Assembly: GCA_029959085.1 (NCBI GenBank)
Contig: JARWIR010000050.1
Location: 186,001 to 250,000, forward strand
DNA: 64,000 bases
Source: Nemophila menziesii
Taxonomy: Eukaryota > Streptophyta > Magnoliopsida > Boraginales > Hydrophyllaceae
Direction: 5' to 3'
Shown piece after piece: positions 35,886 to 48,877 of this stretch (positions within the stretch are counted from its first letter, which is position 1; every line of letters begins with the position of its first letter). Below the pieces are notes generated by a model. It saw only the letters and a program-made list of their open reading frames with translations, was not told the origin of the DNA and ran no database searches. Made by a program: the position numbers and the translations under genes.

Positions 35886-36284
35886 AGATCATGCCTTCAA
35901 TATAGTCATGAGCATCTAGTTCACAAAAGAAGATGAGACATGTCGTTCATCCCCCCTCATGCTGCTGCACAAGGAAATAGTTTGCTACTCCGGTGAAGGA
36001 GATACTGATGTTCAAGCTTGAAAATCTCCGTCATTTGTGAGTGAAGACCTCCGACGTTATTCGAGTAAAGACATTCGTGAAATCCTTTTCGTTTGAGAAA
36101 GTTTTGTCGCCAGAGATCTATGGAGCTTCGAGCTTTGGTTGTAGAACGTTGGAGATGTCTTTTTCTTTTTCTTAGTAGATAGACATATGTACTTTTCATG
36201 TTACATCATTTATTCATTTATTAGTAAATGTATTTTAGTGTATGTTTATTGTTTTCTCCCTAAATAATTCTTGTAGTATTAATT

Positions 36285-36512
36285 CTGAAAAAACTCAGTA
36301 ATTTATTACTCAGGATTTTTACCATATACTCAGTAACTTTCCCTCAATCTCAGTAAAATCCCTGATCAATCATTTTTCTCCGAGTACTCAATTCTTTTTC
36401 TCGATAACTCACTACGTTTTCCGAGTACTCACTATTTCTGGCAACCTAGCACCTTTTTCGAGTACCCATATCCTTTTTAGAGTACATAGAACTTTTTCCG
36501 AGTACTCATAAT
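36285..36512. repeat. GAGTACTC-rich tandem repeat, C2
   Basis: Same degenerate array as C1. Confidence 0.6.
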
Positions 36513-37199
36513 GTTTTACGGCGGCACTAGCGGTGGTCGGCGGTTCGGAGATCGGTAGTGGTTGGTGGTTGTGATCGGAGTTGGAAACTATTGATACTCT
36601 GTGAAGGAGGAGAGCAAAATGGTAATAGAGTAGATAAAAAAATTATAAGGGAGGAGAAAGAAGTATCTATTTTTGTTTTGTATATACATTAAGATTTTTA
36701 TTGAAACACAAGGTGTCAAAGGTTTCTTTCGAGAATAGTTGATTAGGGTATTACTTATTGGGAAAGTAGATGGTCTCAAGACCACATGAGTAATTCACCC
36801 TCTAAAATTTGACAAGTCATAATTATGTTTTTTCTTTTTTTTAAGGTTCAAGGTTCCTATAATTAATTGTAGTAACATGAACTAGATATAGTTTTTTTTT
36901 AAATTCAAACTAATAAATAGTGTTCAAGAACTCCCGCATAAGATTTTTAACCTTCTAGAAAATGCTCTTAGAATTAGTCGAAACTAAGATATTTTAGAAA
37001 GTTTGGGAGGTTCTTAAGGTTATATTAGCATGACTTATTCATTTATGTCTAATTTATTTCTTTTCCTGAACATATAGTCTAACCGATACTTAGGCCATTT
37101 TAGAAAGTTTGTGAGGTAAATCAAGCAACTCAACTCAATAGTGGAAATAGGTTGTGGTATCTCTCTTCCCTCTACCCGTAGGGCACTCTTACTCATTTT

Positions 37200-38580
37200 A
37201 ATCAAATTTGATGTTATTTTTTCTTTTTTCCCTTGCGTTAATTATTATCGTGGATTTTAGCCATAAATATGGCTTTTTTTTTGGTTTGATTTTGTTTAAA
37301 AGATGTTATTATGGAGGTCTCTTAAAGGCTTCCGATTATTGGGATTTTATATGGGTTAAGGTTTATGATGAGAGTCGGAGTGGAGAGGGTAGCAGCTTCT
37401 TGTGAAGGATGCTAGTTTTATGGCCTTCATGGTCTTCATTGTGGGCTAGTGGTTGAGTGGAGAGAGTCGATAGTTGTGTAGATGTAGAAGACGATCGGGT
37501 CAATGTGGTCTTAAAGGTTATCAAAGTTAGAGAACCAAGGATTTCAGGTTGCATGGATTGTGTATAGTGTGTTGAAAGTAACAGGGTGGTGTTCAACAAT
37601 GTGGGACAAAAACAACGGGACATGGTTGTAAAATTGGGTTCATGCTTCGTGGTTGAAATGGCATGGGGGTCTCTAGTTTTCACTAGTTGTTTTGGTTGAT
37701 GAAATTGAAGTAGGTAATGGCCCTACAGGGTTGGGCAAAACTACTTTGTTTGAGTTCGGTATAGATTATACATGTTTGGAGGATTGGGTAAGGTACGTAC
37801 ATGGTGTTCCCTAGAGATGGTACTTTTGAGTGGTTTACGAGCTCAAGTGATCTAGTTTAAAGCTGTTGATTACTAGGCATAGTTGCACAAAGATGTCTAG
37901 TACAAATTATACAACGTTTGTTCAATTTTACCCATTTTTGGAGGTGGAATGAGTATTTTAAGAGGATATTTAATAAATGGAAAGCAAATTGTCATTTCCT
38001 GGAATAGATTTTTCGAGTCATAGAGGATGCTATAACTTTTGTGAGATAAGACACAACTTATAGAAATTTGGAGAAGATGGTTTCTTTAGTTGACGTTAGG
38101 GCTTTGTATGGATATTGGAAGGATAGCTATTGTGTGTTAGAGTTTGTTGAGGAGGAAAGGGTTTATGCCATTAATCTATGCTGAATTTGGGAAAAAGTTG
38201 GTATTTCTCACCCGAAAGGAAGGTTTAAGTTGAGCAACTCGTTACTTTCTTGATACTCTGTCCTCCAAACCTATTGGGTGTGCTATTTGGTAGGATTTGT
38301 GGTGTTTTATACCACTGCATGTCACAGTTGCACTACATCAATCGTGATTAGGTACATCTATCTGGTACTTTGATATTTTATCTCTTTTGATAATTTAATG
38401 ACGGTGGAACCAAGATATTGGATGAGTTGTTTCTCTAAAGACTTACTTTTACCTTTACCTTTCAAGAAGGATCGCGATTCTTGAAAATCATCTCCTGCGG
38501 TTTGAAAATGACTTTGTCTATATATATTAGAAAGGTCTCTTTGCATTGGGGTTGCTACCTGATTGAGACTATACATATTG
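37200..38580 (+). pseudogene. Decayed coding-like sequence, C2
   Basis: Counterpart of 24230-25620, with the same GPTGLGKTT stretch near 37715 and the same in-frame stops, so the decay predates the C duplication. Confidence 0.3.
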
Positions 38581-39715
38581 TTTCATGCAAACCATGGTTA
38601 CTCACCGAAAGGGGAATCCCGGCACTTCTATGATCAAGATACTTTGAAACTAAAATATATTCAAATAGAGTTGTAAATGAATAGTGCACATACCCTTACA
38701 ATTGACATGCGGACATGTACATGAGCTTAATAAGACCTATAGCCTCCAAATGTTATATTTTCATATAAGGGGGTGCCAACAAGTGGGATTACCATACGGT
38801 CCTCATTAGAAATGTTTTTCAGGGTGTTGTAGACAAGCCTTCACTAATTATGAGCAGAGGGCCTTATTGGATGAGTAATGCACTAGTTGTTTGGAATCTT
38901 TGGTCTGGTATTCTAGTTATATTATTCTAACAATACTTTCAAAAAATCCTCCTTAAATGAAGCTTCTACATATTGAATGTGAGCATGCAATAAAGGTATC
39001 ATTGCGCATATAAAAGGTTGTTATTTTGAGCTTATTGATATATGTATAATTCCATAGATGCGTAACTTGATAAAGGTAATTAAGTATGAAAGTTAAATAT
39101 TTCTATCAGATTGGAATGTTGGAGTTAGACAAAAATATAATCGAAAAAGTCCATATGTCGAGATTTTGCGTTATTGGTTTTAAAATTACAAACCTACATA
39201 AATTTTTTCTCCACTGTCTTATTAAGGCAAATCGAAGATAAATATTATTTAAGGATTTTATGGGACAATATTTTTTAATTTATAATACCAAGCCCGATCC
39301 GAAAAGGAAAATTATGCTAAAATAAGGATATAAATCGTGTCTCTTTAACATCACTTTCATGTATTCGGAAACTAAAAATTTACAAAATCATAAATTGATT
39401 GCACTATACATATATGAGAATGTTTTTCAAAGTGCTAAATGGCTTAATTGACTAGAAACACAAGTTTGGAGTTGCAATATACATAAATGGAAATATTCAT
39501 TGCAGAAATTAGGGTACTAGCTAAATAAATACATGTATTTTAAATGTTCAAAATTACATGTACATTTAAACTTAAAAGTTATTTTGATTTAACGTATAGA
39601 TAAATAAAAAACATACATGGAAATAATTAACAAGACCAAAAAAGATAATCAAAAGAATAATTTATTAAGATTAAAACGTTCATTACGTTGAGGAGTTATA
39701 AAGTTCCTGATCTTC

Positions 39716-39946
39716 CTAACAATTATAGATTTTGTATGTGGCTATCAAAATGATCAAAAAATTTATACATGATCTTATCCTTGCATGGTCTAAGTCCATA
39801 AAACCAATTATTAGACAAGGCAAATCTTCCAAAAACTGCACCTCTAAGCATACAAGTTCAAGTGCATTTACATGAATTCTTTCTTGCGAAAAAGACTTAA
39901 TTCGCTCCTCCAGTACAAAACTTTTAGGCTCTTTAGCTAGGAACAA
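39716..39946 (-). CDS. 76-codon ORF, possible exon remnant, C2
   Basis: Identical in translation to 26751-26981. The flank differs by single bases (for example cgagttttgcc for cgaggtttgcc). Identity may only reflect the recent duplication. Family unknown. Confidence 0.3.
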   Translation of the reverse strand: MFLAKEPKSFVLEERIKSFSQERIHVNALELVCLEVQFLEDLPCLIIGFMDLDHARIRSCINFLIILIATYKIYNC

Positions 39947-40963
39947 GATATTCCCAAAATCATTACCTCGAGTTTTGCCTTAATTTTTATTTGTACAAAC
40001 CTAAAGTCTTGAGATTAAGCCTAAGGATCTTCATATTTAGTAGATGAGATTTTAGAGATTTATTGTCCTAGTGCTTGAGCTTGATGTTCAATGACCTGAA
40101 ATTTTTTCGACCTTAAGGTACACAAGTGCATAAGTTCATTCTAAAATCAGAATTCATTCGCATCAATTATCACAAGCCAATAGATACATTACTCTAACTT
40201 GAAAATTCTTTTTACAACGAAAAATCTATACATTTCATTTACTTAATTATACCTATTTAACTCAATCTTATTCAAATTTTTTGGCTACTTTACTAATTGT
40301 CCAGGGTGAATATTTTATAGAATCTAAATTTTTGTTTCTAAATTTCTTACCGAATATTTAACACCTTAGATTGTTTCATTTACATATGATTAATGGTGTA
40401 GGTAAGTAATGACAAAACATAATATATATTTGTTATTTATTTATATATGACTTCACAACCAATTATACCAAGAAAATGTAGATATTGCATAAAAGCAACT
40501 AAAAATTTATGTACAAAATTTATAGAGTGCCAAATACAAAAAAAAAATTCACCATGTTAATCCATCAACAGAACATATTTTTTGTTTTTCAAAATAACAC
40601 ATGAATAAACATAAGTTTGAAAGTAAAAAAAATAAACTCACCTTTTTGCCCAGTAAAAGTATTAATCTATAATTGAAATATAATGACCATAGACCTAATA
40701 TGTTAATAGATAAAAATAATTTTTTGATTAGAGATTAGCATGTATAGAAAATCACATTTATCAGAAAAAGAGAATGCAATGAGGATCTATGACAGAATAG
40801 ATGATGAAGAAGTTGATTCAGAAAGAAGAAGATAATTACTTAGATGTGAAGAGTGGTATCACTTTTAAGATTTGTAATGTTTATCTATACTTAAAATGGA
40901 GGTTTGGAGCTACGATTAGTGTTTGGAATATGAAAGTTAAAAATATTATTGTATTTGATTTTA

Positions 40964-40966
<3 letters not shown>

Positions 40967-41039
<73 letters not shown>
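40967..41039. repeat. TA microsatellite, C2
   Basis: About 72 bp of TA at the same site as in C1, a few repeats shorter. Confidence 0.98.
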
Positions 41040-41041
<2 letters not shown>

Positions 41042-41568
41042 AAAATATGTATATGACTAACATTTCCAACATAAATTTACATACTTGGTTAGAAATACGG
41101 TAAGAATGTGACCATAAAAATATTTTTTTCTAAAAAATAAATGTGCTACTTCATCAGGTTGAGTTATAAGTCCAAGAATATATTGGACATTGCTTATCAA
41201 GATTGTTAAAATGTTTTCTGATTGGGGTTGAGTTAACAGAATGTTGATTTCTTTTCTTGTTGTCTCATTCTGACAAATCTGAAAAATGTGTATGAAGATT
41301 TTTTTGAAGATATTAAATGAAACAATCATATTGCATTTCAACAAACTTATGATCTTAATCTTATGGAATATTTGTTTCGAAATGATTGGTACTAAATTTA
41401 AAATGTTAATCACAATCTTCATGAAGCCGACCAAATTGAAAGTGTACTGACTAACCAATTGGGTTTTGTCAGTAGATAAATCTTGTGACGTTTCTTTTAC
41501 CTATGAATGGGAGGATGTGGGTATTTCATTAGTCTTGTTGTATCATAATAAAATATATAATAATCATT

Positions 41569-41865
41569 ATGTTAGTAAAATTTGGGACAAAATCTAATCT
41601 AGAGAGTGAACCTCTAGTGTTGCAAGAGGCATGCAAAATGACTAATTTGAACCAACAACTTCCAACATCTATCTTCACTGTTATTGTGAACTTATTCATA
41701 ACTTTACAAATCCATCGACAACAATGTGGAACATTCGACTATTCATGAAAAATATGCATATATTGTATTTAGGTATGATTTTTTTTCATATTCATCGAAG
41801 ATGGATCCATTGATTGATGTTTTAGCAAAGAGTGTTATAGAAATATTTTTGATAACAAATGGAAT
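41569..41865 (+). pseudogene. Possible RNase H-like relic, B3
   Basis: Same relic as at 10482. Here a small deletion (cactgttattgtg) breaks the 81-codon frame in the middle, so it is more decayed than B1 and B2. Confidence 0.28.
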
Positions 41866-44302
41866 AATTGTAATATTCAATTGATTGTATATTTTTAATT
41901 AGGACACTTAGAAAGAGAGGGGATACAAGGTTTTGATTTCAATAGTTTTGAATATATTGTAGTCATGTGTTTTGTTTCTTATGAGTAAAAAAACAACAAA
42001 TGGTTGGGATAAAGTGGTTATTTTTAGCATAACTTATTGGCATATGTGGAGATTTGTCTGATAGTTAGGATTGAATTGTGGTTGTGTGGCGGTATTTTAA
42101 TTTTTATAATTTATTTCAGGATGTGTTTTTAATCATTTTGGTGAAATATTCAATTGATTGTATATTTTTTATCTAGATGATTAGAAAGAGAGGGGATATA
42201 TTGAAGTGGAAGGGTTTAATTTTTATAGTTTTGAATATATCATAGTTAGGTGTTTCTTTTATTTTGAGTACAAAAGTGAAACAAATGGTAGGGTTAAAGT
42301 GGTTATTTTTCGCATAAATGATGGACATAATTGGAGATTAGTGTGATAGTTAGGATTGAATGGTGGTTGTGTGGCGGTATTTAAATATTTTTATTTTCTT
42401 ATTTGAGAATGTGTTTTTAATCATTTTGGTATAAAATAACTAAACTAAAATTAAGCTTTGCTCGGTGTATAATCATACATATGTCAACTTAACACGATTT
42501 ACCAATTTTTTAAAACTACATTTGAGAGCCACATTGATTTTTTTTCCATTATCATTTTGACTCGGGCAAAGTTCAATCCATAACGCCTCGAGCATTGAAA
42601 ATTATTCTAAGTACAAGATCAACTATCGATCTTAATTTCATAGATTCGAAATCGATAGTTCTAGCAGCTATAATATTTAACAGTTTTCGGCGCAACTAAG
42701 ATATCATGAGATCTAATCTTACCCAAGTCAAAATGGCTCAAAGTTGTATTAGAAAATGAAAAACTAAATTAATTCTTTGATATCCTAAGAAAGTATAAAA
42801 ACTTAAAAAACATGTGGAGACATAATTATGTTTATTTCTATTTCATTAAGGTAAAATGTCCCTACAATTAATTATTGTAACATAGAAATTGAAACAAACC
42901 AAATATGATTTCTTCCAAGACTAGAACATTTGGTTTCACTTTCTACTAGATCAACCTATTTATATGTAACTACATGTGTATATATTACAAGGGTCGAACC
43001 ATTACGAAGCAACACAACAATTACCATTGATTTTAATGGTACTTTTGGAGATTGGGTGATGATTTCCATCAATAAGATTTGTGAACGTCGTCTTGATCGG
43101 TATTATAATGTCTCACAGGTGTATTAAAAAATAAAAGGTAAAAAAATATGTGGATCTATACCTCCATATTCTATCATACAAATCCACGAGAATTTAGAAT
43201 ATGAAAGTCATAATTATATTAATTTTGATGTCGTTAAGGTTAAGAATTCCTATAAAAAAAATTTTAACATGAACTTGAAAAAAATATAGATTTCTTCAAA
43301 TACTCTTAACAGTTTGCTTGATTATGAAAGAACCTCTTACTACTAGGTTCCTTTCTTCTATACATCGAAAGAAACTAACAAAACAATGGATGTGTTTCCT
43401 TTCACCGTCAAAATACCAAAAATGCATAATCAACTCTTATCCATACATTTTCACTTCCATATGGATCAGAGCTTTTTTATACAACTATATGATATATACC
43501 CCACATGATAACATAGTCACCTAGCCAGTATATGGCTGTAGGAAATAGCTAGGCCTCATATGACCATATGAAAGTATAATAGTGTTGGAGCTACAACTAT
43601 ACTAGGTATAAGAGGAACAGGAGGAGCGAGTAACTCCATAACCTTGTGTACTCTAATTATTTGTTTATGACGAAGATCTTCGTCAATTATAATGAAGCAA
43701 TTCCTTTGATATTTAATATAGGGATAGATAGTGCAATTAACTCAACATAAATTAAGTAGGAACCTATAATCATTTTTTATTTTAGTGTCATATATTACAA
43801 TTTCAAAATACTTAGTTGTAAGGACCTATATTAAAATACCGAAGATATGAATAATTAGAACTTCTTGTTACAAAGAGAGTAATTGCTTACTTAACAGGCT
43901 ATAAATGTTTGTAAATGTAATATATTGTGTTATATATTTGAAAGTTTGACTATTTTAGATTATTCAGAAACTTAAAATTACATTTCGATACATTAGAGTT
44001 TAAAGTTAATAGTTATTTTTTACACTTCATACAAATAAATAATATTTAACGACTTCTGGCGAAGATTTTTTACCTACTAGACGATGGTCTTAGTAGTAGT
44101 CAAACCAAAGAAATTTTAGAAAGTATGGGAGGAATCCTAAGGCAATCTTATCATGAATGATTCAATTACGTCTTGTTTCTTTCTTTTCCTGGAAATATAG
44201 GTTAGGTGATGCCTAGGCCATTCTAGAAGTTTTATTAGGTAAATCGAGTAACGCAATATGGGGATGAGGTGTAGTTTATCTCTTCTTTCTTAGGGTTTCA
44301 GG

Positions 44303-45034
44303 TAGGGGTGAGCAAAACAAAACCAAAAAACTGAACCGATCCAAAAAAACCGCAAAAGTCGAACCGAAAAAACCAAAAACCGACAACAACGTTCGGTTCG
44401 ATATTAACTTTTTCAAAAACCGAAAAAGTTTGGTTCGGTGCGGATTTTCTATGCTAAACAAACCCGAAAAGATACAAAAACTAAGATATTTTAGAATTTA
44501 ATTTCTACCTGAAGATATTATTTCAATAGGATGGACAATAAAGTAAATTTTGAAAACAAAAAAACTCATATATAACATACACCGCCCCTAAAAATGTCAT
44601 AATGTGCAACATATGTTTACATAATTCATTAGTCGATATATCTTAAAAGAAACTTCTTTTACTGAAATTCGTTGAAGGTAAAGCATACATACAATTTTTT
44701 AAAAGTATACCTTCGTAATGATTTGTTTACGATTAATGCACAATATTTGAGTTCCAAAGATGCAATTCTCATACATGGGTGAATAACATGAAAATAAAAC
44801 ACTTAATATATGTATTTTTTAGAAAATAAAATATCTCATGTAAACGACCTTAAAATCTATCTAGCCATCAAACTAAACGCATACCAAAACCGAAAATATA
44901 CCGAACCGAAAACCAACAAAACGGAACCGATGAAAACCGTTCAGTTCGGTACTGGAACCTCTATAAACCGAACCATTCGCTTTCGGTTTCGGTTATGGCA
45001 AAAACCGATACGAACCGAACCGCGTTTACCCCTA
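44303..45034. mobile_element. hAT-like non-autonomous element, B3
   Basis: Counterpart of 13291-14021 at the same internal site. The right end is mutated (gtttacccct for gttcacccct), so it was copied passively with module B. Confidence 0.6.
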
Positions 45035-45313
45035 ATTGAACATTATCATCCACTCCTGGTGGGTAGAGAAGGCGTTAAACAATACATTCCGCCAATACCG
45101 ACCACCACCAAATGTGTAGAACCCTATATTCTTACTATGCCGACGGCTGCTGGGGGTAACGAGACTCCGCCGATGGTGTTGAAATATCTAGATCAATTGT
45201 TAAAGAAACTTGTCAATCAAAGGCGATATATTCCAGAGCAACAAAGAAGGACACGTGTGGTAGTTCTCATACAATATAATATCATAGTAGAAATCGAAGA
45301 TACGATACAGTAA
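44810..45313 (+). CDS. 167-codon ORF spanning the hAT-like element edge, B3
   Basis: Same length as 13797-14300. Substitutions are spread along it but introduce no stop. C-terminal half includes KYLDQLLKKLVNQRRYIPEQ. Function unknown. Confidence 0.25.
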   Translation: MYFLENKISHVNDLKIYLAIKLNAYQNRKYTEPKTNKTEPMKTVQFGTGTSINRTIRFRFRLWQKPIRTEPRLPLIEHYHPLLVGREGVKQYIPPIPTTTKCVEPYILTMPTAAGGNETPPMVLKYLDQLLKKLVNQRRYIPEQQRRTRVVVLIQYNIIVEIEDTIQ

Positions 45314-45609
45314 GAGCATGTTAGTACTTAAAAAATGTCGTGTTTCCAATTTTAAAATTAACTAATGTGCATATCAACCCATTTTAGTTTTCAACACTAT
45401 CCTGGTTCCCTCTTGAGGCGTTTTTTCTAATAACAAGAACTATAAAGACTTGAAATCTTCAAAAAAAAAATTAAAAGATAACTGAAATAAAAACTAGAAA
45501 GAATGTGAAAAATGTCTCGTCAACCTAAAATTTTATTAAATATGGGGTTTGGCTCCTAAAAACGTTGATAGACTGTAAAAAAAATTCCCTAACACCAATT
45601 TCGCATTGG

Positions 45610-46330
45610 GATCCCAACATCTCTGGCTGACAGAGTAGCTCCTCGAGCATAAAAGACAAGCTCCTCTAGCTTTAAAGACCAACTCCTATAGCATAATAGA
45701 CGAGATCTTATAGCATAAAATATTAGCTCCTTTGGTATACAAACGATCGGCTACTATGACATAAAATACCATCTTATATAACATAAGAAAGACCAAACCC
45801 TTAGGAAACCGACAACGAAATCATGATCGACCTAAATAGGCGGTCAAGGGTAGAACAACGAAATCGACGAATCTATGGTAAAATACGTCTGATGTAGCCT
45901 TAGTAATAATTTTTATATAGCAATGGTAAATAACTCTGATGTAGTCTCAAAAATAAGACCGACATGTATCTGGTAGATAATTTGACGCAGCCTCGACAAT
46001 GTGACTAACATAACTCTGGTAAATTAGTCTAATATAGTCTCAGAAATGAGTCTGACAAATATTTGGTTTGTAAGTCAAATTTAGCCTTGTAAATGAGAAG
46101 AACGTAGATATGGTAATTAAGTGGAACTTAGCCTTGGAAAAAATACCAATTATATTGTTGGTAAGAAGGTTATCTTGAATTAAATAATTCATTGTGTCTT
46201 TAAATATTGATGTGATGACATAGTCAGCCAAAAACACCTTTTCTTGTGAAGGAGGTATCAAAATTTTTTGTGAGACCAACGTAGTCTCGACAATTAAAAA
46301 ATCTTCATATGAGTAACACACTCTGAGTAA
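45610..46330. repeat. Degenerate minisatellite in B3 (truncated)
   Basis: Counterpart of 14560-15335, cut at the junction with A5. Confidence 0.5.
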
Positions 46331-47343
46331 TTAATTTTATGTGGTTTTTATTTGTATGATTATTTTTTTATTTAATGTAAGAGATAGGGAATTGTAGAAT
46401 AACAAATGCAAAAAAATTAATATCAAGGCCTATAGTGTAGTTTTTGGATCATATAGGGACCTACAATACTTTTTTTGCATATTATAGGGACCTACAGTAT
46501 ATAGATAGTGCATAGTATAGTGACATTTAGTGTAATTTTATATAATAAGGGGATCTAGATTGCAGTTTTTCATAATATATTAAACTATAGAAGTATAGTG
46601 TAATTTTACTTAACATAGGAACTTATAGTGCAATTTTGCATAATATAGGGACTTATAGTGCAATTTATATGGAAAAAAATCGAATGTGTTTTTCAGAATC
46701 ATTACTTGGTCTCCCCACATTCTAAAATCAATCTTTATTAAATATATGCAGATTTTGTTTTTATATAATAAATATATGTCCTTATAATATAATTCATTAA
46801 AAATAAATTTATATAAGTCGTATAGGGATATATATTGCGGATTTTGTAAATTTTAGGAACCTATATTGCAAATTTGTATAATATAAGGACCTATAGTACA
46901 ATAATTGGTATTGAGAAGTCTTGTTTTTTTCTTGTTTAGGGTAGAGGAGGAATCAACAAAGGATCAATGTAAACATATTTTAAGAATATGATGAAGATTT
47001 GATATAGGTGTATGTATGTATTATTTATAATAATAGTTATGTAATATTTCGATGAAGCTTTGTTACTTAATTAGAGACAGATTTTTGGTTGAGATATTAT
47101 AATTTTTATCTTTTAAACCCAAGGTTTCACATGAGACTTCAAATTAACACACATTTGGCAGTGTTTTCAAGCTTCTAATTAAATTTAGATATATATTTTT
47201 TTTATCGATGAAATATATAATACTCGACAATGTGCCTGGCTCTTTCATGAAAAACAGGGTTGAAACATATACCCAATAACTAAGAAGAAATATTTAGTAT
47301 TTTCTCAAAATATAAAATTTTTGTTTAGTATTTTTTAGCTCCC

Positions 47344-47391
<48 letters not shown>
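47344..47391. repeat. TA/AG compound microsatellite, A5
   Basis: TA run followed by an AG run, intermediate in length. Confidence 0.95.
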
Positions 47392-47419
47392 ATGATTAAT
47401 CTTCAATTTTCTTTTTAGG

Positions 47420-48300
47420 GCAGACGACCTAAACTCCCAAGTTTGACTCAATTTTTTACATTTTTGAATATATTTGAGAGTTACATTGACTATGGTATAA
47501 GTTAGTCTTATAATTTAGAATCATTTTGATTCTCGAAAGATATAATCCATTATTATTTAGTCACACTACTTTTTTTAATCAAATTTAGTCACACTATAAG
47601 AGTAACCATCGTTCATAAATTTCTAATTTTAACTTCATTTGAGAAAAATGTATGGATCTAAAATAGATAGTTGTAGTTGTTAAAGTATTCTACACTCTTT
47701 CGAGTGAATGAATCATATCGAAATGGAAAAAATCATCAGATGCATTAACAAATAAAAAGATAAAAAATATTCACGGATGGATTCATTGCACCACATTCGA
47801 TCCTAGAAAATCATGAGAATTGAAAATAGAGTTTTTTTTTAACATAAGAGGCTTTAGAGACACCTCCTAAACTCCCAAGTTTGACTCAATCTTTTACATT
47901 TTTGAATATATTTGAGAGTTACTTTGACAATGGTCAAAGTTAGTCTTATAATTTAGAATCATTTTGATTCTTGAAAGATATAATTCCATAATTCTTTAGT
48001 CACACTACTTTTTTTAATCAAATTTATTCACATTACAATTAACTATCAATCATAAATTTCTAATTTTTAACTTTATTTTAAAAAATTATGGATCTAAAAT
48101 CGATAGTTGTAGTTGTTACAGTATTATACACTCTTTCGATTGAGTGAATCTTTATCAAAATTGAAATAATTATCAGATGCATTAAAAAAGAAATAGATAA
48201 AAATATTCACGATCGATTCATTGCACCACATTCTATCTTACAAAATTGTGAGAATTGAAAATAGAGTTTTTTTTACATAAGAGGCTTAGTGACACCTCCT
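47420..48300. repeat. Pair of 437-bp direct repeats, A5
   Basis: Same pair as in A1. Confidence 0.85.
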
Positions 48301-48413
48301 ATAAACACATGCATCCTTACCCAATCTACTTTTTTTAAAAATACATAAATAAAATTAACACTCTAAGCCAAAATCTCTCTACCCATTATACCTATTTTTT
48401 GTTTTTTATTTGC

Positions 48414-48566
48414 TATATATAACATTTTTTATCATAATTATTTAAAAAACCCTAAACATTAGCTTCTCTCTCCTCTATTTATTAAAACCTCACAATGATT
48501 TTCTTCTACCTTTTTGTCTTTCATTTTCTTTCTCAGCCATGGCTGCTAGAACTTCACATATCTTGA
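48414..48566 (+). promoter_or_regulatory. TATA-like box with short hydrophobic ORF, A5
   Basis: tatatataa 48414-48422; ORF 48495-48566 open (MIFFYLFVFHFLSQPW). GC-richer island to 48877, with a small deletion near 48637 (cccccttgctgcac). Confidence 0.33.
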
Positions 48567-48877
48567 AAATCATGCCTTCTATATAGTCACGAGCATCTAG
48601 TTCACGAAAGAAGATGAGACATGTCGTTCATCCCCCTTGCTGCACAAGGAAATAGTTTGCTACTCCGGTGAAGGAGATACTGATGTTCAAGCTTGAAGAT
48701 CTCCGTCATTCGTGAGTGAAGACCTCCGCCGTTATTCGAGTAAAGTCATTCGTGAAATCCTTGTGGTTTGAGAAAGTTTTGTCGCCAGAGATCTATGGAG
48801 CTTCGAGCTTTTGTTGTAGAACGTTGGAGATGTCTTTTTCTTTTTCTTAGTAGATAGACATATGTACTTTTCATGTT

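Larger units (their letters stand above)
30595..36202. repeat. Module A, copy 4 (LRR mostly deleted)
   Basis: Starts inside the LRR intron between exons 3 and 2, so exons 3-6 are missing. The spacer is complete. It carries a 54-bp insertion at 32540-32593 not seen in any other copy, and a long TA/AG tract. From 31500 to 33160 no gene is seen. Confidence 0.88.
36203..41458. repeat. Module C, copy 2
   Basis: Near-identical to C1. Contains the GAGTACTC repeat (about 36285-36512), old B-shared repeat (36815-37190), decayed coding-like stretch (37200-38580), 76-codon ORF and TA tract. There are small length changes, such as acctttaccttt at 38452. No other gene. Confidence 0.9.
41459..46333. repeat. 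Module B, copy 3 (right part missing)
   Basis: Matches B1 from 10387 to about 15330, then switches at ctgagtaatt to the middle of the A spacer. It lacks about 34 bp present in B1 near 12470 (junction at 43512). Includes old 437-class repeats (42480-43260) and a tagggacc cluster (43705-43840). Confidence 0.88.
46334..48877. repeat. Module A, copy 5 (second half of spacer only)
   Basis: Starts at ttaattttatgtggttttta, equivalent to about 3535 in A1, so it lacks the LRR gene and first half of the spacer. Contains a tagggacc cluster (46440-46900), TA/AG tract (47344-47391), 437-bp pair (47420-48300) and TATA island. Confidence 0.88.

Noticed and set aside
35957..36199. 80-codon minus-strand ORF over the GC-richer island
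   Set aside because: Not open in the other islands; antisense to the promoter-like segment; basic low-information composition.
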